Shown here: piece by piece, positions 30,954-37,362 of the stretch
Position numbering within the stretch: position 1 is the stretch's first letter
How the letters are laid out: each line of letters starts with the position of its first letter
Assembly (NCBI RefSeq): GCF_028656935.1
Contig: NZ_JAMDGZ010000066.1
Coordinates: 1 to 42,468 of the forward strand
Length of the DNA: 42,468 nucleotides
Direction: 5' to 3'
Source: Pseudomonas rubra
GTDB taxonomy: Bacteria; Pseudomonadota; Gammaproteobacteria; Pseudomonadales; Pseudomonadaceae
Notes under the pieces: model-generated
Database searches by the model: none
Seen by the model: the letters and a program-made list of their open reading frames with translations, nothing else
What the model was told of the DNA's origin: nothing
Program-made: the position numbers and the translations under genes

Positions 30954-31187
30954 ATGAAACTGAAGCTCGACGACCAAGGCCATGTTGTTGTTCAGGATGG
31001 CAAGCCCGTCTATGTGCACGATGACGGTAAAGACACCATCGCCCTTAATGCTGGAGTTCGGAAGGTGAGTTCGCCGGACGCTTACCGATGTACCAAAGGC
31101 GAAGGGCGACTAGCCACGTCTCTGATTGTCATCCCTTCAACTTTCAATACGGCGTTTGCTTTTTTGGCTGACGCCTCGAAGGCCTGA
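30954..31187 (+). pseudogene. truncated phage scaffold-like gene
   Basis: The N-terminus MKLKLDDQGHVVVQDGKPVY, then VHDDGKD, is the conserved beginning of phage scaffold proteins that follow the head morphogenesis gene and normally run for well over 200 residues. Here homology stops after about 37 residues, where the 18-bp repeat (31068-31085) begins, and the frame ends after 77 codons with unrelated sequence. The start at 30954 has CCGGAG seven bases upstream. The capsid, connector and tail genes that should follow are missing. Confidence 0.75.
31068..31085. repeat. 18-bp direct repeat, copy 2 (candidate att or deletion junction)
   Basis: Identical to bases 1-18 of the window. It marks the point where the scaffold gene loses its phage-type sequence, so it is the right edge of recognisable prophage DNA. 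Confidence 0.55.
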
Positions 31188-31243
31188 AGCTCCTTTGCGG
31201 AAACGATGAAAAGGATGCGGAAGCAATCAGGCCTCAAACGCAA

Positions 31244-31267
31244 AAAGCCCTGACTAATCAGGGCTTT
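31244..31267 (-). terminator. bidirectional terminator-like hairpin
   Basis: AAAGCCCTGA (31244-31253) pairs with TCAGGGCTTT (31258-31267) around CTAA. With the A/T ends it could work in either direction. It lies just 3' of the tRNA fragment, where a tRNA-Ser gene would have its terminator. Confidence 0.7.
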
Positions 31268-31272
31268 GAAGG

Positions 31273-31334
31273 TGGCGGAAGCGTAGAGATTCCAACTCTA
31301 GGATAGTTGCCCATCGACGGTTTTCAAGACCGAT
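31273..31334 (-). pseudogene. 3' fragment of a tRNA-Ser(UGA) gene
   Basis: On the minus strand the anticodon arm (CGGT-CTTGAAA-ACCG, anticodon TGA at 31326-31324), variable arm, T-arm (TAGAG-TTGGAAT-CTCTA) and acceptor end CGCTTCC-G-CCA can be read. The 5' acceptor strand and D-arm are absent, and the T-loop carries G instead of the invariant C56. It is therefore a decayed fragment. Such 3' tRNA pieces are left by integrative elements that use tRNA-Ser as attachment site. Confidence 0.75.
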
Positions 31335-31373
31335 ACGAAGAACCCCGCCCGCTGCACCTTTACGTCACATTTT

Positions 31374-31448
31374 AGTTCCAAAACTTTCGAGCTACCGCCC
31401 GCCTACAGGCCGCATTCTGCCACGGTACGTGCTTTGAGTTTTGGAACT
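31374..31448. repeat. 12-bp perfect inverted repeat spanning 75 bp
   Basis: AGTTCCAAAACT (31374-31385) and AGTTTTGGAACT (31437-31448) are exact inverted copies around a 51-base spacer. It could be the two ends of a very small non-autonomous element or an integration-related site. No target duplication is obvious. Confidence 0.55.
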
Positions 31449-31552
31449 GATTTCCGTGCCTTGAAACCCCATGTCGCGTGGTGGCGACAACGCTGACGTC
31501 AACTATATTGATATCGCCTGGATTGGCCAGGAGCCACAAAAAGGATGTTGAT

Positions 31553-31729
31553 ATGGCTGATGATTTGAGCAAGCGCGGCCCTCAGGACCGCAACCGCGTG
31601 AATACCTCTGAGGCATGGGAGCTAACATACTGGTCTACCACATTTGGGGTGACTAAGGACCAGCTGATTGCAGCTGTCAAAGCTGTTGGCCCAATGGTAG
31701 TGGACGTGCGGAAAAAGCTCGGCAAGTAA
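31553..31729 (+). CDS. DUF3606 family protein, 58 aa
   Basis: MADDLSKRGPQDRNRVNTSE, then AWELTYWSTTFGVTKDQLIA and the C-terminal AVKAVGPMVVDVRKKLGK are typical of DUF3606 proteins, small widespread bacterial proteins of unknown function. The start at 31553 has AAGGA ten bases upstream. The nearby ORFs around it on both strands are shadows. Confidence 0.85.
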   Translation: MADDLSKRGPQDRNRVNTSEAWELTYWSTTFGVTKDQLIAAVKAVGPMVVDVRKKLGK

Positions 31730-32025
31730 TACTCGGGGCCTTGGCGAATAGCCACAGATCCCACCACTCTTCCGGCGTTCTGCCGACTGAACACACCCCC
31801 TCCCCCTACAGCTCGTCACCCTAAGCTAGTCAAGGTGTGCGCTCGATCATAGCGCTCGGCGCATTCCAGCCAGGTTGGACGCACGCTTCCTGAAAGCCAG
31901 TATCTACGTGGTCTTAAAGGGTTGCTGCGATAGCATGTACCATTTGAGCTTTCAGAATCGCCTGATGTCCATTGATACTTTGATTGATTAAGCTGCAACG
32001 CTCTTTCCGCCCTGTAGCCCTCTTC

Positions 32026-32997
32026 ATGAAGCATTTGACTCTACAGAATCCCCTGCTCGGCATTGTCGTGACAACATTGCTGGCCTGCGTGTCGGACGCG
32101 ATGGGGGCGAATTGCACATTCAACACTTCCACCACCACTCAAACCCTCAACTTCGGCTCGGGCCTGGCCAGTGGTGGCCTGACAATCCCCGCCGACACGC
32201 CGGATGGTACAGTGGTCTACCAGGACACCGTGCAGCAATCGACATGGTACTATTGGTCGTGCAAGTATAACTCGCTGTATGGTGTAGCAGTAAATCCAGC
32301 GCTGGGCACCCCGCCCAGTAACGTAACGACCTTCCCCTTAGGTAAAACGGGGCTCTCGTTCCGTATCTGGATGGACATATTAAGTCGATATGAGCCTTCT
32401 TTATTTTCGATCGCCCCCAAAAGCTATGCTGTTCCATCCGGTACGGTCCGCCTGGAAATCATCAAGTCAGGCCCATTGGCATCGCAAGTCAATATTGCTG
32501 CCGGTAATCTGGGCAACCTGCAATCAGGCGAGCTGATTCTGAATAAGTTCAACCTGGCCAATGCTCTGATAGTGAATGCTGCCTCCTGCCAGACGCCTGC
32601 CGTCCCCGTAGCCATGGGTGACGACTATCAACTCCAGGAATTTCGCGAAGCGGGCGCCACGCCGCGCACGGTGCGTTTCGACATTGCCTTGAATCAATGC
32701 CAGACCGGCATCAAAAAAGTGACCTATTCGCTCAAGGCCAACACCCCTGTCATCGACGGTCCGAATGGCATTGTTGCGCTCAACGCACGGTCCACCGCCA
32801 AAGGTATCGGCCTGCAATTGATGAATGCTCTCGGCCAGCCAATCGCACTCGATACCACCTACCCGTTCGACGCGTTCACCACGACCGGCCTCAACTTCAA
32901 GATCCCGCTATCTGCAGCCTACTACCGTCTAGGCACTGAAGAACTCCGGGCGGGCAGCGCTAACACCGAGGTGACCTTTATCGTGAATTACCTGTGA
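32026..32997 (+). CDS. orphan fimbrial adhesin/tip protein
   Basis: 323 residues with an N-terminal signal peptide (LLGIVVTTLLACVSDAMG-A, about 11-30), an N-terminal receptor-binding-like domain (about 31-190) and a C-terminal pilin domain with paired cysteines (ASCQTPAVP; FDIALNQCQT) ending in the beta-strand TFIVNYL. This is the two-domain build of chaperone-usher tip adhesins. No chaperone, usher or major pilin gene is next to it in this window, so it may be the last gene of an operon that was cut off. No clear ribosome binding site precedes ATG 32026; the frame opens at 31984. Confidence 0.8.
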   Translation: MKHLTLQNPLLGIVVTTLLACVSDAMGANCTFNTSTTTQTLNFGSGLASGGLTIPADTPDGTVVYQDTVQQSTWYYWSCKYNSLYGVAVNPALGTPPSNVTTFPLGKTGLSFRIWMDILSRYEPSLFSIAPKSYAVPSGTVRLEIIKSGPLASQVNIAAGNLGNLQSGELILNKFNLANALIVNAASCQTPAVPVAMGDDYQLQEFREAGATPRTVRFDIALNQCQTGIKKVTYSLKANTPVIDGPNGIVALNARSTAKGIGLQLMNALGQPIALDTTYPFDAFTTTGLNFKIPLSAAYYRLGTEELRAGSANTEVTFIVNYL

Positions 32998-33087
32998 GGC
33001 ATTGTAGGGACGTCTGATTTTCCCCCACTGCATCTGATGTATTCGAATGATTTTGGGAGAGCACTGCAGTGGGAAATGTGCGCAACC

Positions 33088-33102
33088 GGGGGGGGGGGGG
33101 GG
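33088..33102. repeat. homopolymer of 15 G
   Basis: Fifteen consecutive Gs in the gap between the fimbrial gene and the small minus-strand gene at 33121. Such tracts are prone to slippage, but here the tract is 3' of both neighbours, so promoter-type phase variation is not obvious. The length may also be misread. Confidence 0.85.
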
Positions 33103-33120
33103 CGAACTGATCAGGCCTGA

Positions 33121-33309
33121 TTAGTGGCGTGTTGCGCTTTCGCCGCCCAGCGCACGTAACTGATACTCGGTGACAGCCTGATAAAGCGACTCGGCCTGCA
33201 GCCTCAGACGCTCAACCTCCTCTGCTGGCTGGCCGGCGTCCCGGGCCACCTGGTAGCACGGTTGCGCATCGATGGCCTGCTGGATCATTCCCGCAATGGT
33301 CTTCCTCAC
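33121..33309 (-). CDS. small hypothetical protein, 62 aa
   Basis: GTG start (33309) with GGAG eight bases upstream, and a helical, Gln/Glu-rich sequence (MRKTIAGMIQQAIDAQPCYQ; RLRLQAESLYQAVTEYQLRA). Family unknown. It lies 13 bases downstream of the spanin remnant on the same strand, so it may belong to the same former prophage. Confidence 0.5.
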   Translation of the reverse strand: MRKTIAGMIQQAIDAQPCYQVARDAGQPAEEVERLRLQAESLYQAVTEYQLRALGGESATRH

Positions 33310-33322
33310 GCCACTGCTCCGG

Positions 33323-33445
33323 CTATTTGATCAGAGCAGTATAGGGCGCCTCACACGCCAGCCCAGCTAGTCGGGCTCGGTCATACGCTTTCGCCAGCTC
33401 TCCCGCTCGAGCGTCAGCCCGTGTGAGCAGGTCGGAAAGCACCAT
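33323..33445 (-). pseudogene. C-terminal remnant of an Rz-like spanin
   Basis: The minus-strand frame ends SDLLTRADARAGELAKAYDR, then ARLAGLACEAPYTALIK, which resembles the C-terminus of Pseudomonas Rz-type lysis proteins. Only about 40 codons from an internal ATG to the stop can be matched; upstream the frame loses similarity and has no membrane anchor. This is a scrap of a second prophage, separate from the main one, whose own spanin is not in the window. Confidence 0.5.
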
Positions 33446-33644
33446 GGCGGTGCGGGTGGTTGATGAACACTTGCCCGCCCTGGATAACGAACGGCGAGGA
33501 CAACGTGCCGTTAATCCCGTTCACCGAGAGGTGTCGGGTCTGGTAAGCAACTGGCTTCCCACCCACACTGGATGGGCTACCAGGTCCGCGCTACAGTTCC
33601 TGGAAGGGCAGGTAACGCCTAAATCACGAGCAAGGAGGTTGCTG

Positions 33645-34061
33645 ATGTTTGCGAAGCTGTTGGTGACGGTTGGAATCGTCTTTTATGCGGTGGTCGTACC
33701 GATTTTAGAAGTCAACGAGACTCATGTCTTCAACCAGGCGTGGGAGCCACACGCACGGCTTCATGAGGTCTGGCAGCTGTTTACCAACACCGCGCTTGGA
33801 GCATTTAGTACCTGGCTTGTCTGGGGCAAGAATAATCTCCGGCTTGCGAGCCTTCTCACCATTTTTGTGACCGGCGGATTCTTGATGGCTTACTGGTTGC
33901 GGGATGGTTACGGCGGGTCGATGGTTCTTTCTGACGGCTCTGAAAAGATGATCCTGGGTATGAATTTGGGGCTGTTTGCTTACGCCCTTGCCATTGTATT
34001 GGCAGGTGTTGCCATTGCGATTGACCAGCGAAAACGGATCGTGTCCCAGGAAGTGCTGTAA
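33645..34061 (+). CDS. small multi-pass membrane protein, 138 aa
   Basis: Four hydrophobic segments (about 4-20, 45-60, 66-82, 106-126) and the pattern EVNETHVFNQAWEPHARLHE, typical of a small conserved proteobacterial membrane family (I believe DUF6640; unverified). I start it at ATG 33645, behind a perfect AAGGAGGT five bases upstream, not at the much earlier in-frame start at 33423, whose extension overlaps the spanin remnant. Function unknown. Confidence 0.75.
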   Translation: MFAKLLVTVGIVFYAVVVPILEVNETHVFNQAWEPHARLHEVWQLFTNTALGAFSTWLVWGKNNLRLASLLTIFVTGGFLMAYWLRDGYGGSMVLSDGSEKMILGMNLGLFAYALAIVLAGVAIAIDQRKRIVSQEVL

Positions 34062-34089
34062 CTGAACCAGCCGAAGGCGCCCTGTGGGC

Positions 34090-34200
34090 GAAAGAGGATG
34101 GTCATCGTGGTTCTTGGCTAACGTTGAGTTTGCGAAGACCTAACACTCACCAAGGACACCACGATGACCAAGCCCACTATCGCATTGACCGAGCTGGTGT
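34090..34200 (+). mobile_element. possible 5' remnant of an IS256-type element
   Basis: The reading from ATG 34164 gives MTKPTIALTELV, which resembles the start of IS256-family transposases, and then breaks off into unrelated sequence with a stop. The assignment rests on about 12 residues and the leader, so it is tentative. No inverted repeat ends can be paired. Confidence 0.35.
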
Positions 34201-34644
34201 TCCCTCGGTGCTGTCCGATGTGTAACTGAAGCTGGCGAGCGATCGAAAATACCCGGCACAGGCCGCAATGCTGTTCACTCAAGCGCAGCAACCTTGCGAT
34301 CCACCGGAAGCCGGGTCTTTGATCGCTTCACCGTCCTCGGCCTTGAGGGCTTTGGACGGTAATCCTTAAATATCCCTCCTACAAGCCAACAACACCGGCC
34401 ACACAGCCTGACAAAGCACAGATACAAAAATTAACATTAGGAAAACTCATTTAAATCAATCTATTAGCTACTTTCTAGAGTTAAGATACAAAAAATTTCA
34501 AAACTCCCGTGTACAGGTGTGAAATGCCAAGGGTAACTTCACCCTCAAGCTATGCGGTCAACTGCTAATGGAATGCAGGCTGTAGCAAACCGGATCTTCA
34601 TGCCTCCACCGGGTTTGCACCTACTACAATAAAGGGAGCTAATC
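34201..34644. other. intergenic region with mobile-element debris
   Basis: No intact gene. The first 170 bases look like shredded coding DNA. From about 34380 the sequence turns AT-rich and probably contains the promoter of the HIT gene. GCAAACCGG (34587-34595) faces CCGGGTTTGC (34609-34618) as an imperfect inverted repeat close upstream of that gene. Confidence 0.4.
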
Positions 34645-35091
34645 GTGAACTGCATTTTCTGTTCAATCGCCAAGAAAGAATCACCGGCTGCCGTTGTCTA
34701 CGAAGACGAGCAATGCCTGGCCTTTCTCTCTATCCAGCCGATTACTCCTGGCCATGTCCTGGTCATTCCCAAGGCCCACGCAAGCGGCCTGGGTGATATC
34801 CCTCCTCAAACCTGTGGCCACATGATGCGTGTGGGTCAACGGGTGGCGGCCGCCCTGCGTGAAAGCGGCTTGAGCCTCAATGAACACCCCTGCGAAGGTA
34901 TCAACCTGTTGCTGTGCGATGGCGCGGTGGCCGGGCAGACCGTGGGCCACGCCCACCTGCATGTACTGGCCCGCTTTGTCGGTGACGGTTTCAACCTGGG
35001 TCATGCGGACCTTCCACTCGCTACGCCCCAAGTGCTGGGCGAGCGCGCAGAGCAGATCCGTCGCGCCTTGACCTCGCTGCCACCGGTTTAA
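34645..35091 (+). CDS. HIT family nucleotide hydrolase/transferase
   Basis: 148 residues with the full HIT pattern: N-terminal CIFCSIAKKE, the ITPGHVLVIPKAHA strand, and the catalytic triad motif GHAHLHVL near residue 111. Members hydrolyse or transfer nucleotidyl groups (AMP-lysine, Ap4A and similar). GTG start at 34645, with AAAGGGAG upstream. It is followed by a strong hairpin at 35112-35145. Confidence 0.92.
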   Translation: MNCIFCSIAKKESPAAVVYEDEQCLAFLSIQPITPGHVLVIPKAHASGLGDIPPQTCGHMMRVGQRVAAALRESGLSLNEHPCEGINLLLCDGAVAGQTVGHAHLHVLARFVGDGFNLGHADLPLATPQVLGERAEQIRRALTSLPPV

Positions 35092-35111
35092 CTGCAAGTC
35101 GCTTTGGTTTA

Positions 35112-35145
35112 AAGGCACGCCCGCGATAAGCGGGGTGCGTGCCTT
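35112..35145 (+). terminator. hairpin after the HIT gene
   Basis: AAGGCACGC (35112-35120) pairs with GCGTGCCTT (35137-35145), with an inner CCCGC/GCGGG. There are few Ts behind, but the stem is long. Confidence 0.65.
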
Positions 35146-35171
35146 GCTGTGCGCAGTCAGCTAATGATCAA

Positions 35172-35191
35172 CTTGTAGGTATCTACGCAAG
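35172..35191. promoter_or_regulatory. imperfect dyad upstream of the acyltransferase operon
   Basis: CTTG and CAAG bracket GTAG-GTAT-CTAC over 20 bp, the length and style of a LuxR-type box, about 90 bases before the LuxI-like gene. The halves are not in perfect register, so this is only a candidate. Confidence 0.3.
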
Positions 35192-35202
35192 GAGGCGAAG
35201 CC

Positions 35203-35226
35203 ATGTATTGTACTGTGGAAACTTAG
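35203..35226 (+). CDS. seven-codon leader peptide candidate
   Basis: An excellent AAGGAGG (35189-35195) is followed by ATG and the codons for MYCTVET and a stop, 55 bases before the acyltransferase start. The strength of the ribosome binding site for so short a frame suggests a translated leader or a decayed gene start. Confidence 0.3.
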   Translation: MYCTVET

Positions 35227-35280
35227 GTTGTGCGCTGGGCTGAGTTGAACACTACAAATCACAATAAGAAGGGAATTCTC

Positions 35281-36057
35281 ATGCCGTCACTCGCAAGTAA
35301 TAAGGCTGCCTTGCCTTCGGCGAATATGCAGTTGGTAAAGGATGATTCAGCCGGTTCGGCAATCTACAGTTTCTATGATTCAGTACTTCAAGAGTTGTGC
35401 CAGTCTGACAAGGTTAACGTCAGGCAGGTGGTGACGCCCGCGCAGTTTCTCGAACTGTCTCGTGCCCGCAGCCGGTTGTACGGGCAGCGAAAGGTTTACT
35501 ACAAGACGTTGTTTGGTAACGCGGTCGACGACACCGTATGCCTGGATGACTACGACCCGCGTTCCTACGTGTTTGCCTTTTATTATGATGGAGAAATAAT
35601 CGGCACCCAGCGTATTACGCCTTTCCCTCACGAGTCGGGCGAGTTCATCAGCCATGAACAACTGGTACGGTTCTCCGGGCCCAATTACGAGAATGAGTGC
35701 GTCGAGCTCTCGCGGCTTATTGTCGACAAGCATTCCCCGGTCAAGAACGTGGTCAATGGATTGGCGATGACCGGCGCCTCGCTGGTTGCCCTGGAAGGCG
35801 GCTACAAAACCTTCATCACTTACGTAAAACCACGGCTTGCGCCGAAGTTCGACAGCTTCGTCTTTGATCAGGACGGTATCTTCTTCCAGATCAAAGCCCG
35901 CGGTGATCACTACTACGCCCTGTACAAAGGCGATCTGATGCCGTCGGTCACGCCCTTCTTCGGCCTGCAAAGCTGCCCTGCCGACTTGAAGAACATTGAT
36001 GACTTGATTCGCTACACCTTGGCCGCCCGTACTGCGAGGCAGTCACTGGCGGGATGA
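35281..36057 (+). CDS. LuxI/FeeM-like GNAT N-acyltransferase
   Basis: 258 residues. Key residues of autoinducer-synthase-like acyltransferases are present in order: DDYD (89-92), GTQR (R111) and ELSR (142-145), within CLDDYDPRSYVFAFYYDGEI and ECVELSRLIVD. Members join an acyl chain from acyl-ACP or acyl-CoA to an amine (homoserine lactone or an amino acid). The start at 35281 has AAGGGA upstream. It heads a row of genes with a SnoaL-like protein, a diiron oxidase and an acyl-CoA synthetase, pointing to an acyl-amide or lipid signal. No luxR gene is adjacent. Confidence 0.8.
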   Translation: MPSLASNKAALPSANMQLVKDDSAGSAIYSFYDSVLQELCQSDKVNVRQVVTPAQFLELSRARSRLYGQRKVYYKTLFGNAVDDTVCLDDYDPRSYVFAFYYDGEIIGTQRITPFPHESGEFISHEQLVRFSGPNYENECVELSRLIVDKHSPVKNVVNGLAMTGASLVALEGGYKTFITYVKPRLAPKFDSFVFDQDGIFFQIKARGDHYYALYKGDLMPSVTPFFGLQSCPADLKNIDDLIRYTLAARTARQSLAG

Positions 36058-36095
36058 ACATCCAAAAACAACGACAACATTGAGGTTGATCCAAG

Positions 36096-36494
36096 ATGGA
36101 AGCCAGGAACAAAGAAGTGGTCATCGAGTTTTACGAACGCATGTTTGTTCAGCGGGAACTGGCGGTCGCCGATACGTTGATTGCCAAAGATTATGTGCAG
36201 CACAACAACGTATTTATTCCACCGCGCCGTGAAGGCTTCAAGACCTATTTTACGCAGTTCTTCAAAACATTCCCCGAGTCGGGTGCCAGCATTGAACGGG
36301 TATGCGCCGAAGGCGATTATGTGTTCCTGTATGCCAAGCACTGGGCCAAGCACAGGTTCTTCACCGTGAATTACAAAGTGATCGATATCTACCGTGTGGA
36401 AAACGGTGTGCTGATGGAGCACTGGGACACTATCGAAGGCCTGGGGTTCTTCTCCAAGTTCATCTATATCATTAAGTCTGTACTGCGCCTGTAA
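36096..36494 (+). CDS. SnoaL/NTF2-like protein
   Basis: 132 residues with the cone-shaped NTF2 pattern: NKEVVIEFYERMFVQRELAV, the DYVQHN motif, and DIYRVENGVLMEHWDTIEGL. Family members are cyclases, isomerases or hydrolases in secondary metabolism. It starts 38 bases after the acyltransferase stop and has an extra hydrophobic C-terminus (FFSKFIYIIKSVLRL) that could touch the membrane. Confidence 0.85.
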   Translation: MEARNKEVVIEFYERMFVQRELAVADTLIAKDYVQHNNVFIPPRREGFKTYFTQFFKTFPESGASIERVCAEGDYVFLYAKHWAKHRFFTVNYKVIDIYRVENGVLMEHWDTIEGLGFFSKFIYIIKSVLRL

Positions 36495-36563
36495 GTCCGT
36501 GTTTGCCTGAAATTATAAAAAGTGTCATGAATGATTTATCAATCCGCCAAGGAAGAGAGTGAA

Positions 36564-37226
36564 ATGACTGAAGTGACCGCGTTTCGCAAAGAGCTGAAAG
36601 CCGTCTGTGATGCCGAATGGGAAAAGATCAAGGCCGGCCGCTTTTTCCAGATGATGAAACGCCCAGAGTTGCAGCGTGACCTCTACATCAAGTCGATTGT
36701 TCAGGTGTATCACTACACCAAAAACAACGCGATCAACCAGGCGGTGGCGTGCTGGAACCAGGACCATAAAAAGGTCGGCCTGCTGCGTTTTGCGATGAAG
36801 CATGCGCTGGAAGAACTGGGTCATGAAAACATGGCGTACAACGACCTGATCGCCATTGGCGTCGACAAGTCCGAGTTCGATAAACCGATGTTGCCGGCCA
36901 CAGAGGCGTTCTACGGCTACCTGGATTTCGTCTCTGTGTGCCGCGGCATCATTCCACGGCTGGGCTACAGCTTCTGGGCCGAGGACTGCTACGAGCACCT
37001 CGAGCCATTGATGGATGTCTGCAAGAACCATCTCAAGCTGACCGACCAACAACTTACCTTCTTTGTCGCCCACGCGATCATCGACGAGAAACACTCCGAG
37101 CAAGTCAACGCAGCGATCGACCGCTGGGTCGTGACCGATGAAGAAAAAGAGGCGGTCAAGCAAGTCGCACGCACCACGGTTTACTTGATGGGCAAGATCC
37201 TCGAGTCGGTCGCCGACGAGTTCTGA
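36564..37226 (+). CDS. haem-oxygenase-like diiron oxidase (HDO)
   Basis: 220 residues, all helical. It has the metal-ligand pattern of HDO enzymes: E84-xx-H87 in LEELGHENM, E140 in SFWAED, and H170-xxx-D174-xx-H177 in AHAIIDEKH. Relatives include UndA (fatty acid to 1-alkene), SznF and BesC, which use iron and oxygen for unusual oxidations, so this is likely the tailoring oxidase of the cluster. Start at ATG 36564 with GGAAGAGAG upstream. It is followed by a strong terminator. Confidence 0.82.
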   Translation: MTEVTAFRKELKAVCDAEWEKIKAGRFFQMMKRPELQRDLYIKSIVQVYHYTKNNAINQAVACWNQDHKKVGLLRFAMKHALEELGHENMAYNDLIAIGVDKSEFDKPMLPATEAFYGYLDFVSVCRGIIPRLGYSFWAEDCYEHLEPLMDVCKNHLKLTDQQLTFFVAHAIIDEKHSEQVNAAIDRWVVTDEEKEAVKQVARTTVYLMGKILESVADEF

Positions 37227-37241
37227 GGCTTGGCAACAGGC

Positions 37242-37275
37242 GTCCTCGCGCACCCCGCTGCGCGAGGACTTTTTT
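37242..37275 (+). terminator. strong terminator after the diiron oxidase gene
   Basis: GTCCTCGCGCA and TGCGCGAGGAC form an 11-bp perfect stem around CCCCGC, followed by six Ts. It separates the first three genes from the acyl-CoA synthetase. Confidence 0.92.
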
Positions 37276-37294
37276 ACATGGCGTGCACATCAAT

Positions 37295-37312
37295 AAAACG
37301 ATCGGTCGGTCT
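37295..37312. promoter_or_regulatory. TetR-type operator candidate
   Basis: The sequence AAAACGATCGGTCGGTCT upstream of the acyl-CoA synthetase contains the CGATCG/GGTCGGT motifs typical of TetR-family operators controlling fatty-acid genes. No regulator gene lies in the window. Confidence 0.35.
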
Positions 37313-37362
37313 GGCGCTTGTCCAACCGCCTGGCTGCCACGGTCAATTCACGAGGAGGTGAC

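Noticed and set aside
31273..31360. Complete tRNA-Ser gene
   Set aside because: The 5' acceptor strand and D-arm cannot be found and the T-loop is altered, so only a fragment is called.
33423..33644. N-terminal extension of the membrane protein at 33645
   Set aside because: It overlaps the antisense spanin remnant, and a perfect Shine-Dalgarno sequence marks the later start.
36525..37253. 242-codon frame antisense to the diiron oxidase
   Set aside because: Shadow frame covering the same bases as a gene with clear catalytic motifs.
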